A DNA stretch of 64,000 nt from Kushneria sinocarnis (GTDB lineage: Bacteria; Pseudomonadota; Gammaproteobacteria; Pseudomonadales; Halomonadaceae). This document shows positions 22,321-30,454 of the stretch, piece after piece. Within the stretch, counting starts at the first letter, position 1. The number at the start of each line of letters is the position of its first letter. The DNA lies in contig NZ_RBIN01000009.1 in the NCBI RefSeq assembly GCF_003633775.1, positions 62,001-126,000 of the forward strand. Direction: 5' to 3'. The notes below the pieces were generated by a model. That model was given only the letters and a program-made list of their open reading frames with translations, was not told the DNA's origin and did no database searches. A program made the position numbers and the translations under genes.

Positions 22321-23028
22321 ATGTTTCACAACCATCCTTGCACTGCATCGACCACTGCGCCCTTCGGCGGCCTGTCGCGGGCTGTCGGCAGGCTGCTGAT
22401 CATCGTGCTGGCGCTGCTGTTGCCGCTTTCCGGTGCCCAGGCAGCCGACTCGTCCAGCCCGGCACAGCGGCTGACCGAGCTGCTGGAGCCGCTGAAGACC
22501 TATTCGGCGGATTTTCAGCAGAAGGTCGTCAGTCAGGCCGACCAGGGCGGCAGCATGCAGAATGCCAGCGGCCACATGTGGCTGTCGCGGCCGGGGCGGT
22601 TCCGCTGGGAAGTCAGTGAGCCCTACAGTCAGACGGTGGTCTCCGATGGCGAGAAGATCTACCTGCATGATCCCGATCTGCAGCAGGTGAGCATTCGGCC
22701 GCTCGACCAGCGGGTGACGCATACGCCGGCGCTGCTGCTCTCCGGTCAGGCGGATGAGCTGACCGACAGCTACAGCGTGACGCGCCGACAGCAGGGCACG
22801 ACCGAAATCTTCACGCTCTCGCCCAAAACCAACGAGACCCTGTTCGAATCCCTCGACATGACCTTCCGCAGCGAGCAGCTCACCGGGCTGGATCTGACGG
22901 ACAGCACGGGTCAGCAGACACGCATCAGCTTCAGCAATATCCGGGTCAATCCGCAGATCGACGAGGCGCGTTTCCGGTTCCGGATTCCCGAGGGCGCCGA
23001 CGTCATTCGTGACCGTCAGAGCCCCTGA
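22321..23028 (+). CDS. lolA: Outer-membrane lipoprotein carrier protein LolA
   Basis: LolA ferries lipoproteins across the periplasm from LolCDE to LolB. The 235-residue precursor has an unusually long N-region before the hydrophobic core, with cleavage predicted after SGAQA near residue 42. The mature beta-barrel has the typical YSADFQQKVV, GHMWLSRPGRFRWEV and DGEKIYLHDPDLQQV segments. The ATG at 22321 has AGGA 7 nt upstream. The position after ftsK and before rarA is conserved. SlyB in this window is a candidate client. Confidence 0.95.
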   Translation: MFHNHPCTASTTAPFGGLSRAVGRLLIIVLALLLPLSGAQAADSSSPAQRLTELLEPLKTYSADFQQKVVSQADQGGSMQNASGHMWLSRPGRFRWEVSEPYSQTVVSDGEKIYLHDPDLQQVSIRPLDQRVTHTPALLLSGQADELTDSYSVTRRQQGTTEIFTLSPKTNETLFESLDMTFRSEQLTGLDLTDSTGQQTRISFSNIRVNPQIDEARFRFRIPEGADVIRDRQSP

Positions 23029-23046
23029 GAAGCGGGGGCGCCGGTC

Positions 23047-24381
23047 ATGAGCGATCTGTTCGATCAGGATGCGCCGCCGGGACAGCCCCTGGCGGCGCGA
23101 CTGCGCCCGCGGACGCCGGCGGATTATGTCGGCCAGGTGCACCTGATGGGAGAGGACAAGCCCCTGCGTCGGGCGCTGGAGCATGATCAGCTCTACTCCA
23201 TGATCCTGTGGGGACCACCCGGGGTGGGCAAGACCACGCTGGCGCGCATGATGGCCGAGCAGACGCGGGCCCACTTCGCCACGCTATCGGCCGTGTCCGC
23301 GGGGGTGAAGGATATCCGCAGCGCGGCCGAACAGGCCCAGCAGCGCCGCCAGAGCGGGATCAGGACGCTGCTGTTCGTTGATGAGGTGCACCGCTTCAAC
23401 AAGGCGCAGCAGGATGCCTTCCTGCCCTGGGTGGAGGAGGGGGTGTTCATCCTTGTCGGCGCCACGACCGAAAACCCCTCCTTCGAACTCAACAACGCCC
23501 TGTTGTCGCGCGCCCGGGTGCACGTGCTCAAGCCGCTGACCCATGGCGAGCTGCGGCGCGTGCTGGATCGTGCCCTGGTGGAGGCGGCAGGGCTGGGCGA
23601 GCTGGCGCTCGAGGTCTCCGAAGAGATCCGCGACATGCTGGCCACCGCTGCCGACGGCGACGCCCGTCGGGTGCTCAATCTGCTCGAGATTGCCGCCGAC
23701 ATGGCGCAGGCCGGCAGTGCGGGCGAGGCGGCGCGGATTGACGAGTCGATTCTCGAGGATGTGCTGGGTGAGAGTACCCGTCGCCTCGACCGCGGCGGGG
23801 ACCTCTTCTACGATCAGATCTCGGCACTGCACAAGTCGGTGCGTGGCAGCGCTCCGGATGCGGCGCTGTACTGGTTCTGTCGCATGCTCGATGGCGGCGC
23901 CGATCCGCTCTACATCGCAAGGCGTGTGGTCCGCATGGCCAGCGAGGAGATCGGCAACGCCGACCCGCGGGCCCTGAGCCTGGCGCTCGAAGCGTGGCAG
24001 GTGCAGGAGCGGCTGGGCACTCCGGAAGGGGAGCTCGCCGTGGCCCAGGCCATCGTCTATATTGCCTGCGCGCCCAAGAGCAACGCCGTCTACAGGGCCT
24101 ACAACGAAGCCAGACAACATGTGTCATCGACAGGCGCCCACGAGGTGCCGGTACACTTGCGCAATGCGCCCACCGCTCTGATGAAGTCGCTGGGCCATGG
24201 ACACGAGTACCGCTACGCACACGATGAGCCGCATGCCTATGCCGCGGGCGAGGTCTATTTTCCCGAGGCGCTGGCCGGAACACGTTATTACCACCCTGTC
24301 GATCGCGGACTGGAAAAGCGCATTGCCGAAAAGCTCGACTGGCTGGCCTCGCTGGATGCCGGAAACGGTCGCTCGTCATGA
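23047..24381 (+). CDS. rarA: Replication-associated recombination protein RarA (MgsA)
   Basis: The 444-residue AAA+ ATPase is related to clamp-loader subunits. It has Walker A GPPGVGKT (56-63), Walker B LLFVDEVHRF and sensor segment GATTENPSFELN, followed by the C-terminal tetramerisation domain. RarA acts at stalled replication forks with SSB and RecA. The start is 19 nt after the lolA stop, so it is part of the ftsK-lolA-rarA transcript. The stop is at 24379-24381. Confidence 0.95.
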   Translation: MSDLFDQDAPPGQPLAARLRPRTPADYVGQVHLMGEDKPLRRALEHDQLYSMILWGPPGVGKTTLARMMAEQTRAHFATLSAVSAGVKDIRSAAEQAQQRRQSGIRTLLFVDEVHRFNKAQQDAFLPWVEEGVFILVGATTENPSFELNNALLSRARVHVLKPLTHGELRRVLDRALVEAAGLGELALEVSEEIRDMLATAADGDARRVLNLLEIAADMAQAGSAGEAARIDESILEDVLGESTRRLDRGGDLFYDQISALHKSVRGSAPDAALYWFCRMLDGGADPLYIARRVVRMASEEIGNADPRALSLALEAWQVQERLGTPEGELAVAQAIVYIACAPKSNAVYRAYNEARQHVSSTGAHEVPVHLRNAPTALMKSLGHGHEYRYAHDEPHAYAAGEVYFPEALAGTRYYHPVDRGLEKRIAEKLDWLASLDAGNGRSS

Positions 24382-24419
24382 ATACCGACTAATCGACGCC
24401 GCAAGTGAGGCAACAGGGA

Positions 24420-25118
24420 ATGTTCAACTGGATCGGAGTCTCCTGGCAGTGGCTGACCGCGAACGCCGCACTGTTCAGTGCCTTATGCAGCTTTGGCATG
24501 TTCATCATCTGGTTCGTTTATCTGCAGCTGCTGCTGCACAACTTCCGGATGCAGCGCAAACCCCAGATCATCATCAATCGGGGGCGCGGCCGTGACGTTG
24601 ACTCGCTCTGCCTGATCAGCAACATGAGTCAGGAAGCGGTGTTCGTCGAAACCATCTTTGCTCAGCTGGAAACCTCGGATGGCGTCTGGTTCGGTGACAT
24701 TACCGATACCGTGGACCAGCAGCACTCCGAGGACGATCAGCGTCAGCAGGACAGCAGTCAGACCGAGACGCCCTATCCGCTGAGCCGCATGACCCGTCAG
24801 GGGCCCCTGAACAAGGGGCAGTACATGGAGGGTGGCTCGTTCGGCACCCTGATCCGGGAAGTCGCCGGCACTCATGGTCTCGAACTCGATGAGAGCTGCA
24901 ATGTGGTCAAGGGCGAGACGAAGCTGCAGGGCATCGAGATCCGGCTGATTGCGATCTTCGGTTCGGAGAAGCGGCCGGTGGGCGCCCGGCGGCATTTCGA
25001 ACTCAGACAGGAAGACGATGGCCGCATCAGCGTGGTGCCCGGTCAGATCACCACCCAGCAGCTCAATACCCGCCGTCAGCAGCTCGAGCTGCGTCGCTGG
25101 CGCCGGATGCTGACCTGA
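24420..25118 (+). CDS. Uncharacterised membrane-anchored protein
   Basis: I do not recognise this 232-residue protein. It has one clear transmembrane helix near residues 17-39. A ~190-residue soluble part follows, rich in Gln, Asp and Arg, with no cysteine or metal motif that I can see and a polar Asp/Gln/Ser patch near residues 105-125. The soluble part begins QRKPQIIINRGRGRDVDSL and has mixed strands and helices. ATG 24420 is preceded by GAGG at 9 nt. It starts 38 nt after rarA and probably shares its transcript, though Pseudomonas has crcB and serS here as I recall. No function is proposed. Confidence 0.8.
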   Translation: MFNWIGVSWQWLTANAALFSALCSFGMFIIWFVYLQLLLHNFRMQRKPQIIINRGRGRDVDSLCLISNMSQEAVFVETIFAQLETSDGVWFGDITDTVDQQHSEDDQRQQDSSQTETPYPLSRMTRQGPLNKGQYMEGGSFGTLIREVAGTHGLELDESCNVVKGETKLQGIEIRLIAIFGSEKRPVGARRHFELRQEDDGRISVVPGQITTQQLNTRRQQLELRRWRRMLT

Positions 25119-25259
25119 GCACGGGCATGGCGCGGGGCGTGCCGACCCGGTGACGCCCGGCCTGTCGGACCATCGACCAAAGAATGAGCCGATTGCAATA
25201 CAACGTCACAGCGCCGGGCTAGACTGGAAGTTTCCACGACGTCTTCCGGAGAAGCCGCC

Positions 25260-25811
25260 ATGCTCGATATGTCACAGCTTCGCCAGGATCACGCCAACAT
25301 GGCGCGCCTGCTGCACGTCCTGCTACAACGCCACCGGATGCTGGCCGAGGGGGAGCGTCCCGACTTTCGCATGATGCGGGAGGTGCTCGACTACATCCTG
25401 GCCTACATGGATGAATACATCGTCCCCCTGGAACGATTGTGTTCCGAGCGGCTCGTCGAGCGCGACAGTGAAAACGGTGCGCTGGTCTTCGAGGCGGCCA
25501 ACGATTACCGCGCCCTGAAAAATCGCCTGAACCGGCTCAGCAACGACCTCGACATGATCCTGATGGATGCCATCGTGCCCATGGCGCAGTTTGCCGAAAG
25601 CCTGAAGGCGTATGTCGATGCACACCGGCACTATCTGCGCCTGGAGCGCGAGCGCCTTTTCCCGCTGATCGAACGTCACTTCGACGATCAGGAGTATCAG
25701 CATCTGCGTAACCTGCTGCCGGGCGACGCCCGGGTTCGTGTCGAGCAGCTGCAGCAGGATTACCCCAGCCTCTATGCCGAGTTCCGCGAAGCGCAGGTCG
25801 TGCTGCCGTAG
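25260..25811 (+). CDS. Hemerythrin-like HHE-domain protein, partly degenerate
   Basis: The 183-residue four-helix protein aligns with the hemerythrin HHE family. The helix-1 site LRQDHANMARLLHVL keeps H10. The helix-4 region AHRHYLRLERERLFPL keeps the histidine and Glu. The helix-2 motif normally reading YHHPKED is here YIVPLER, so two ligand histidines are missing while the glutamate stays. A normal di-iron site is therefore doubtful. Family members bind oxygen or nitric oxide, or regulate redox responses. The ATG has GGAG 8 nt upstream. It is convergent with the DsrE-like genes. Confidence 0.78.
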   Translation: MLDMSQLRQDHANMARLLHVLLQRHRMLAEGERPDFRMMREVLDYILAYMDEYIVPLERLCSERLVERDSENGALVFEAANDYRALKNRLNRLSNDLDMILMDAIVPMAQFAESLKAYVDAHRHYLRLERERLFPLIERHFDDQEYQHLRNLLPGDARVRVEQLQQDYPSLYAEFREAQVVLP

Positions 25812-25855
25812 GGTGCCGCCCTGTTCGAAGTGGCTTCGGCGTGGCCGGACGTGCA

Positions 25856-25882
25856 GCGGGGTGGCCCCGGTGGCCACCCCGC
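25856..25882. terminator. Hairpin between convergent genes
   Basis: A perfect 11-bp stem GCGGGGTGGCC / GGCCACCCCGC with a 5-nt loop lies between the hemerythrin-like gene and the first DsrE-like gene. No T tract is present, so efficiency is uncertain. Confidence 0.55.
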
Positions 25883-25910
25883 CTGTCGGCTGTCTCAGGC
25901 CACCCGGGCC

Positions 25911-26498
25911 CTACAGCCTCTCATAGGCATACCCCCGCATGCCGTAGATCGCCAGCGTGGTCAGCGCCGCCGGTGCCACGGCGACATCCGGGTTGATCGC
26001 CTGATCGCCGATGCGCCAGTGGCTGAGCGCCTGACCGCAGACCTCCACCTTGACGCCGGCCTTCCTGAGCGCCGCGATCAGGTCGGTATTGGGGTTTTTC
26101 GTATCAAACCACTGACGATAGGTCGGATCCGCGATCACGCTGCGGGTGGCGGCGCCATGGATGATGGCCACGAAGTGCAGCCGCTCGGGGGCGACGCCGT
26201 TGGCGGCAAACACATTGATGGCACGGCCCACGCGCTTGAGTCCGGGGTTGAGCTGCGACGGGCTCTCGGCACCGCTGTCGACATCGAAGATGACCTTGTA
26301 GGTGCCATCGCTGGCCGGTACGTCCTCGTTGTCGTCATCGCGTGGCACCACGCCACCGTACTGGCTGATGACCGGATACTCCATCTTGAGCGGGGGCTTC
26401 GAACCCGGTGCCTCGCGGGCGGCCAGCAGGCCGGCCAGGAGCATGACAAGGGCTGCAGCGAGCAGGGCGATCGGTTTCCAGTGGCGGGTCATTCCCAT
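25911..26498 (-). CDS. Secreted or membrane-anchored DsrE-like protein (paralogue 1)
   Basis: The 195-residue protein has an N-terminal hydrophobic stretch (9-27) that serves as signal peptide or anchor. A DsrE/F-type alpha/beta domain follows with the single cysteine C154 in VEVCGQALS. Other landmarks are YPVISQYGGVVPR (41-53), YKVIFDV (67-73), AINVFAANGV and FVAIIHGAATRSV. Cytoplasmic DsrE proteins carry sulfur on a cysteine; exported versions are common but uncharacterised. Residues 41-195 align without gaps to the next gene, about half identical by hand count. Start ATG 26498; an ATG two codons later is possible. Confidence 0.8.
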   Translation of the reverse strand: MGMTRHWKPIALLAAALVMLLAGLLAAREAPGSKPPLKMEYPVISQYGGVVPRDDDNEDVPASDGTYKVIFDVDSGAESPSQLNPGLKRVGRAINVFAANGVAPERLHFVAIIHGAATRSVIADPTYRQWFDTKNPNTDLIAALRKAGVKVEVCGQALSHWRIGDQAINPDVAVAPAALTTLAIYGMRGYAYERL

Positions 26499-26675
26499 GA
26501 TGGTGTTCTTTTGTGTCGTGGCGGGGCGGAAGTTGAGTGGCCGGCCGCCGGGACCGTTCCCATCGGAGCATGTGCGCCGGCCGCGAGGATCCTGCCGGCG
26601 CAACACTCACGCCAGGCCCTGGCAGGCCCGGTCCCGGTGCCTTTCCCGGTCCGGTTTCAGCAGGCGGCGAACCCG

Positions 26676-27263
26676 TCAGAACCGCTCATAGGCATAGCCC
26701 TTCTGACCGTACATTGCCAGCGTGACCAGCGAGGAAGGAGTGACATCCACCTGACTGTTGACCATTTCCTCGCTGATGTCCCGGCGGCTGAGGGCCTGAC
26801 CGCAGACTTCCATCTGTACGCCGGCCTGCTCCAGTGCCGCGATGACGTCGCTGTCGGGATTGGCCACGCCGAAGCGCTTTTGGTAGGCCTGCTCGGTCAT
26901 GACGCTGCGGGTCGAGTCGCCGTGCAGGATGGCCACGAAATCGAGATGGTCGGGATCCACCCCGTGCGCGGCGAACACATTGACGGCACGCGCCAGCCGA
27001 TCCAGCTGCGGGTTGAGCTTCGCCGGATCATCACCGCCATGGAAGACATCGAAGATGACGTGGTAGGTCTTGTCGGGATCGGGCTGATTGGTGTTGTCGT
27101 CACTGCGGGGAATGACGCCGCCGTACTCCTGGATGACCGGATGCACGGCCCTGTCCGAATTGCCCTGGCTGTCGTTCTGCCGGGCACTGGCAGCGCCGAG
27201 CGGCAGCATGGTGAGGGCCGTGGCGAGCACACCGGCCACCGCACACTGATGTCTGATTCCCAT
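26676..27263 (-). CDS. Secreted DsrE-like protein (paralogue 2)
   Basis: The 195-residue protein has a signal peptide ending near AASA (residue 27). The DsrE-like domain is colinear with paralogue 1, including C154 in MEVCGQALS, HPVIQEYGGVIPR and the C-terminal GYAYERF. The ATG at 27263 has GGGAG 8 nt upstream, a better site than that of its neighbour, so this may be the first gene of a two-gene unit. The 177-nt gap between the two holds GC-rich repeats but no clear promoter. Function is unknown; periplasmic persulfide handling is one possibility. Confidence 0.82.
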   Translation of the reverse strand: MGIRHQCAVAGVLATALTMLPLGAASARQNDSQGNSDRAVHPVIQEYGGVIPRSDDNTNQPDPDKTYHVIFDVFHGGDDPAKLNPQLDRLARAVNVFAAHGVDPDHLDFVAILHGDSTRSVMTEQAYQKRFGVANPDSDVIAALEQAGVQMEVCGQALSRRDISEEMVNSQVDVTPSSLVTLAMYGQKGYAYERF

Positions 27264-27474
27264 GAGCGTTCTCCCTTGCAATGTGAGTATGGGGATTGTA
27301 GTCCAAATGGACCAGGTCGAAGGCATCTGCTGTATGAGTTGACGGCTGATATTGAAGGGCAGCTTAAGGCATGAAATGCCGAATTATTGTGCTGTTCCGG
27401 TTATCGCCGCGCCAGGCAGCCAGCACCTGCGGCATGACCGAGCATCGGGATGGGGGCGGGCAGAAGGTCTGAAC

Positions 27475-27488
27475 ACCACCAAGGTGGT
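27475..27488. promoter_or_regulatory. Palindrome ACCACC-AA-GGTGGT upstream of the hexarate cluster
   Basis: A 6+2+6 inverted repeat lies 32 bp before the GntR-type operator in the 334-nt gap between the DsrE-like genes and the transporter. It may be a second regulator site or a small hairpin; nothing else ties it to a function. Confidence 0.3.
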
Positions 27489-27519
27489 ATGGCCTGAATC
27501 CCGGCGCACTCATAGCTTG

Positions 27520-27531
27520 TATGACGTCATA
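27520..27531. promoter_or_regulatory. FadR/GntR-type operator upstream of the transporter gene
   Basis: TATGACGTCATA is a perfect 12-bp palindrome within TTGTATGACGTCATATCT. The same TTGTATGAC core recurs at 28978-28996 before gudD. The two copies flank the transporter gene of a cluster that encodes a FadR-type regulator, which is good evidence for a local operator. Confidence 0.65.
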
Positions 27532-27597
27532 TCTGAAATATGGCGTCCCTGTGGCACGGCACGAGTGGTGACGCCTGCGACCCCGGAGGAGGTGGAC

Positions 27598-28899
27598 ATG
27601 ACGACTCGACCGCATCAGGCCACGGGAACTGCATCGGCTCCCGCGCGCCAGAGGTTCGGCCAGCTGCTGCGTACCCTGGGGCCCGGCATCGTGGCAGTGC
27701 TGGCCTGGCTGGGGGCGGGGGATCTGATCACCTCGTCCGTCTCCGGCTCGAACTATGGCTACGGACTGATGTGGGTGCTGGCGGTCTCGCTGCTGTTGCG
27801 CTTTCTGATCGTCAACATCATTGCCCGCTTCCAGCTCTGCAACAATCAGGGCATGACCATTCTGGAGGGCTACGCCCAGCTGCATCCGCTGTTCGGCTGG
27901 TTCATGTTCATCTACGCCCTGCTGATGGGGCACCTGATGAACGCCTACATGCTCAAGGGCGCGGGCGAGGCGCTGGCGACCCTCCTGCACATCAACCAGC
28001 CGCTGCTGTGCGCCTGCGCCGTGGCGGTTGCCGTCTGGCTGCTGGTCGGGCGCAATGTCTACCCGGTCATCGAAGGCGCCATGAAACTGCTGCTGGCCGC
28101 CATGACACTGGCCTTTCTGATTCTGGCAATCATGTCCACGCCCGACATGGGCGGTCTGCTGGCCGGCACGGTGGGTTTCAGCATTCCGGCGGATACGGGA
28201 GTGCACGGGGCGCTGCTGGTGGCCGTGTCGATCATCGGGGCAGTAGCCGGCTCGATCGCCAACTTCGTTCACCCCTATGTGATGAAGGAAAAGGGCTGGA
28301 CGGGGCCGGAGCACAAGCGTATCCAGCGCAACGACCTGCTGTTTGCCGTGCTGGTGGGAATCGTGATCAACCTGGCCATCTGGGTGGTGGGCGCCGAGAT
28401 CCTGCGCCCCAACGGCATCGAGGTGAACTCCATTGATGACATCGCGGCGGCGCTGGAGATGTACTTCGGCACCTTCGGCTGGCTGCTCTTTTATCTGGGG
28501 GTGTTCGCCACCCTGTTTGCCAGTGTCTCGGGCAAGACCACGGCCTTTCCGATGCTGATCACCGATGCCCTGCACCGCATTCGGCCGGGGCGCCGCGAGC
28601 GCTACGGACGGGTCTTTCGCGACGATCCGATGCACAAGTGGTTCATGCTGTTCATCCTGTTCACGCCGCTGATCTGGTCGCTGCCCGGCACGCCGAACTT
28701 CGTCACCCTGACCATTGGGGTCAATGCCCTCAATATCGTGGGGCTGCCGGTCATTGCGCTGGGACTGCTGATCATGTCCAACCAGAAGGGGCTGCTGGGG
28801 CGCTACCGCAACAACTGGTTTGAAAACCTCGCCCTGGGCTTTGCCACGCTGCTCACCCTGTGGAGTGCCGTTCAGCTGGCGCGCAGCCTGCTGGGTTGA
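27598..28899 (+). CDS. NRAMP-superfamily transporter without the canonical metal motifs
   Basis: The 433-residue protein has about 11 membrane helices and NRAMP-like order. Helix 1 normally carries DPGN; here the stretch is WLGAGDLITSS (residues 37-47). Helix 6 normally carries MPH; here it reads GSIANFVHPYV (218-228). The rest, such as GLMWVLAVSLLLRF, ILEGYA and GMTILEGY, is recognisably NRAMP-related. ATG 27598 follows AGGAGG at 5 nt. It is the only transporter in a glucarate/galactarate cluster and has the cluster operator upstream. It may import the organic diacid, or supply Mg or Fe to the dehydratases; neither is shown. Confidence 0.8.
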   Translation: MTTRPHQATGTASAPARQRFGQLLRTLGPGIVAVLAWLGAGDLITSSVSGSNYGYGLMWVLAVSLLLRFLIVNIIARFQLCNNQGMTILEGYAQLHPLFGWFMFIYALLMGHLMNAYMLKGAGEALATLLHINQPLLCACAVAVAVWLLVGRNVYPVIEGAMKLLLAAMTLAFLILAIMSTPDMGGLLAGTVGFSIPADTGVHGALLVAVSIIGAVAGSIANFVHPYVMKEKGWTGPEHKRIQRNDLLFAVLVGIVINLAIWVVGAEILRPNGIEVNSIDDIAAALEMYFGTFGWLLFYLGVFATLFASVSGKTTAFPMLITDALHRIRPGRRERYGRVFRDDPMHKWFMLFILFTPLIWSLPGTPNFVTLTIGVNALNIVGLPVIALGLLIMSNQKGLLGRYRNNWFENLALGFATLLTLWSAVQLARSLLG

Positions 28900-28979
28900 G
28901 CTTTCGGACGCGGTCCGGACCGTGGTGGCCGGTATCGACCAAAGTTCGGGTTGGCGCCGATGCCGCGGAGGCATAAATT

Positions 28980-28993
28980 GTATGACATCATAC
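28980..28993. promoter_or_regulatory. FadR/GntR-type operator upstream of gudD
   Basis: GTATGA-CA-TCATAC is a 6+2+6 palindrome, 47 nt before the gudD ATG. It shares TTGTATGAC with the site at 27518-27531, pointing to one regulator acting at two promoters. Confidence 0.65.
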
Positions 28994-29039
28994 ATAGGGC
29001 AGGTGCCCGATGGATCATGTTCCGCTCAATGGAGTGCCC

Positions 29040-30377
29040 ATGACAGCGCTGAGCGAGACCCCCCGGCTCACGACCATGCAGGTCATCCCGGTCGCCGGAG
29101 AGGACAGCATGCTGCTGAACATCGGCGGCGCGCACGGCCCGCTGTTTACCCGCAACCTGGTCATTCTCGAGGACAGTGCCGGTCATGTCGGGCTGGGGGA
29201 GGCGCCCGGCGGTGACGTCATCGAGCGCACCCTGCGTCAGGCCATCGAGCAGGTAGAGGGGCAGTCGATCGCTCATCTCAACCGGATCGTCGGCGAGCTG
29301 CAGCGGGGGCATCAGGGCTCGGACTTCGCGGCGACCGGCGAAGGGGCCTGGACCTTCGAACTGCGGGTCAATGCCGTGGCAGCACTCGAGTCGGCGCTAC
29401 TGGATCTGCTGGGGCAGTTGCTCGGCGTGCCGGTCGCCGAGCTGCTGGGGGAAGGCCGGCAGCGCCGGGAAGTCACCGTGCTGGGCTACCTGTTCCATGT
29501 CGGTGATCATCGCCGAACCGATCTGGGCTACCGCGACAGCGCGGAAGGCACCCACGAGTGGTACCGGTTGCGCAACGAGCCGGCGCTGGATACGGCCGCC
29601 GTGCTGCATCAGGCGCAGGCAGCGCAGGATCGTTACGGTTTTCGCGATTTCAAGCTCAAGGGGGGCGTGCTGCCCGGTGCCCGGGAGATCGAAACGGTGC
29701 AGGCACTGGCCTCGGCGTTTCCCGATGCCCGCATTACCGTCGATCCCAATGGCGCCTGGTCGCTGGACGAGGCGATCCGGCTGTGTCGCGGCCTGCGCGA
29801 CGTGCTGGCCTATGCCGAGGATCCGTGTGGCGCCGAACAGGGCTTTTCCGGTCGCGAAATCATGGCGGAGTTCAAGCGTGCCACCGGGCTGCCGGTGGCG
29901 ACCAACATGATTGCGACCAACTGGCGGGAGCTGGGGCACGCCATGATGCAGAACGCCATCGACATTCCGCTGGCCGATCCGCACTTCTGGACGCCGAGCG
30001 GCGCGGTCCGGGTGGCGCAGTTGTGCAATGAGTGGGGACTGACATGGGGCTGTCATTCCAATAACCACTTTGATGTCTCGCTGGCGATGTTTACCCATGT
30101 GGGCGCTGCAGCACCGGGGGCGCCCACGGCTATCGATACCCACTGGATCTGGCAGGAGGGGCAGCGGCTGACCCGTACGCCCCCGGAAATACGTGACGGT
30201 CGGATCGCGGTGCCCGAGGCCCCGGGGCTCGGCATCGAACTCGACATGGCCGCCGTCGAGCAGGCTCATCAGCGTTATCGCACGCTGGCAGGCGGGCGCC
30301 GTGACGACGCTCTGGCCATGCAGTATCTGATCCCGGGCTGGCAATTCGATCCCAAGCGCCCGGCCATGGTGCGTTAG
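29040..30377 (+). CDS. gudD: D-glucarate dehydratase
   Basis: GudD, an enolase-superfamily enzyme, dehydrates D-glucarate to 5-dehydro-4-deoxy-D-glucarate. The 445-residue protein is collinear with E. coli GudD (446). It has the catalytic lysines in DFKLKGG, metal ligands in TVDPNGAWS and AEDPCGAEQ, and ATNMIATNW. The [16 protein letters not shown] loop and the C-terminal [15 protein letters not shown] are also present. One change is WGCHSNN where E. coli has WGSHSNN. ATG 29040 has GGAG 5 nt upstream. Mg2+ is required by this family. Confidence 0.96.
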   Translation: MTALSETPRLTTMQVIPVAGEDSMLLNIGGAHGPLFTRNLVILEDSAGHVGLGEAPGGDVIERTLRQAIEQVEGQSIAHLNRIVGELQRGHQGSDFAATGEGAWTFELRVNAVAALESALLDLLGQLLGVPVAELLGEGRQRREVTVLGYLFHVGDHRRTDLGYRDSAEGTHEWYRLRNEPALDTAAVLHQAQAAQDRYGFRDFKLKGGVLPGAREIETVQALASAFPDARITVDPNGAWSLDEAIRLCRGLRDVLAYAEDPCGAEQGFSGREIMAEFKRATGLPVATNMIATNWRELGHAMMQNAIDIPLADPHFWTPSGAVRVAQLCNEWGLTWGCHSNNHFDVSLAMFTHVGAAAPGAPTAIDTHWIWQEGQRLTRTPPEIRDGRIAVPEAPGLGIELDMAAVEQAHQRYRTLAGGRRDDALAMQYLIPGWQFDPKRPAMVR

Positions 30378-30454
30378 CCACATTACCGGCAGCGAGCTGC
30401 CCAAAGCGAGAAAGGCGGCAGCACCGCCCTGCGATCACTACCCTGGAGGTCATC

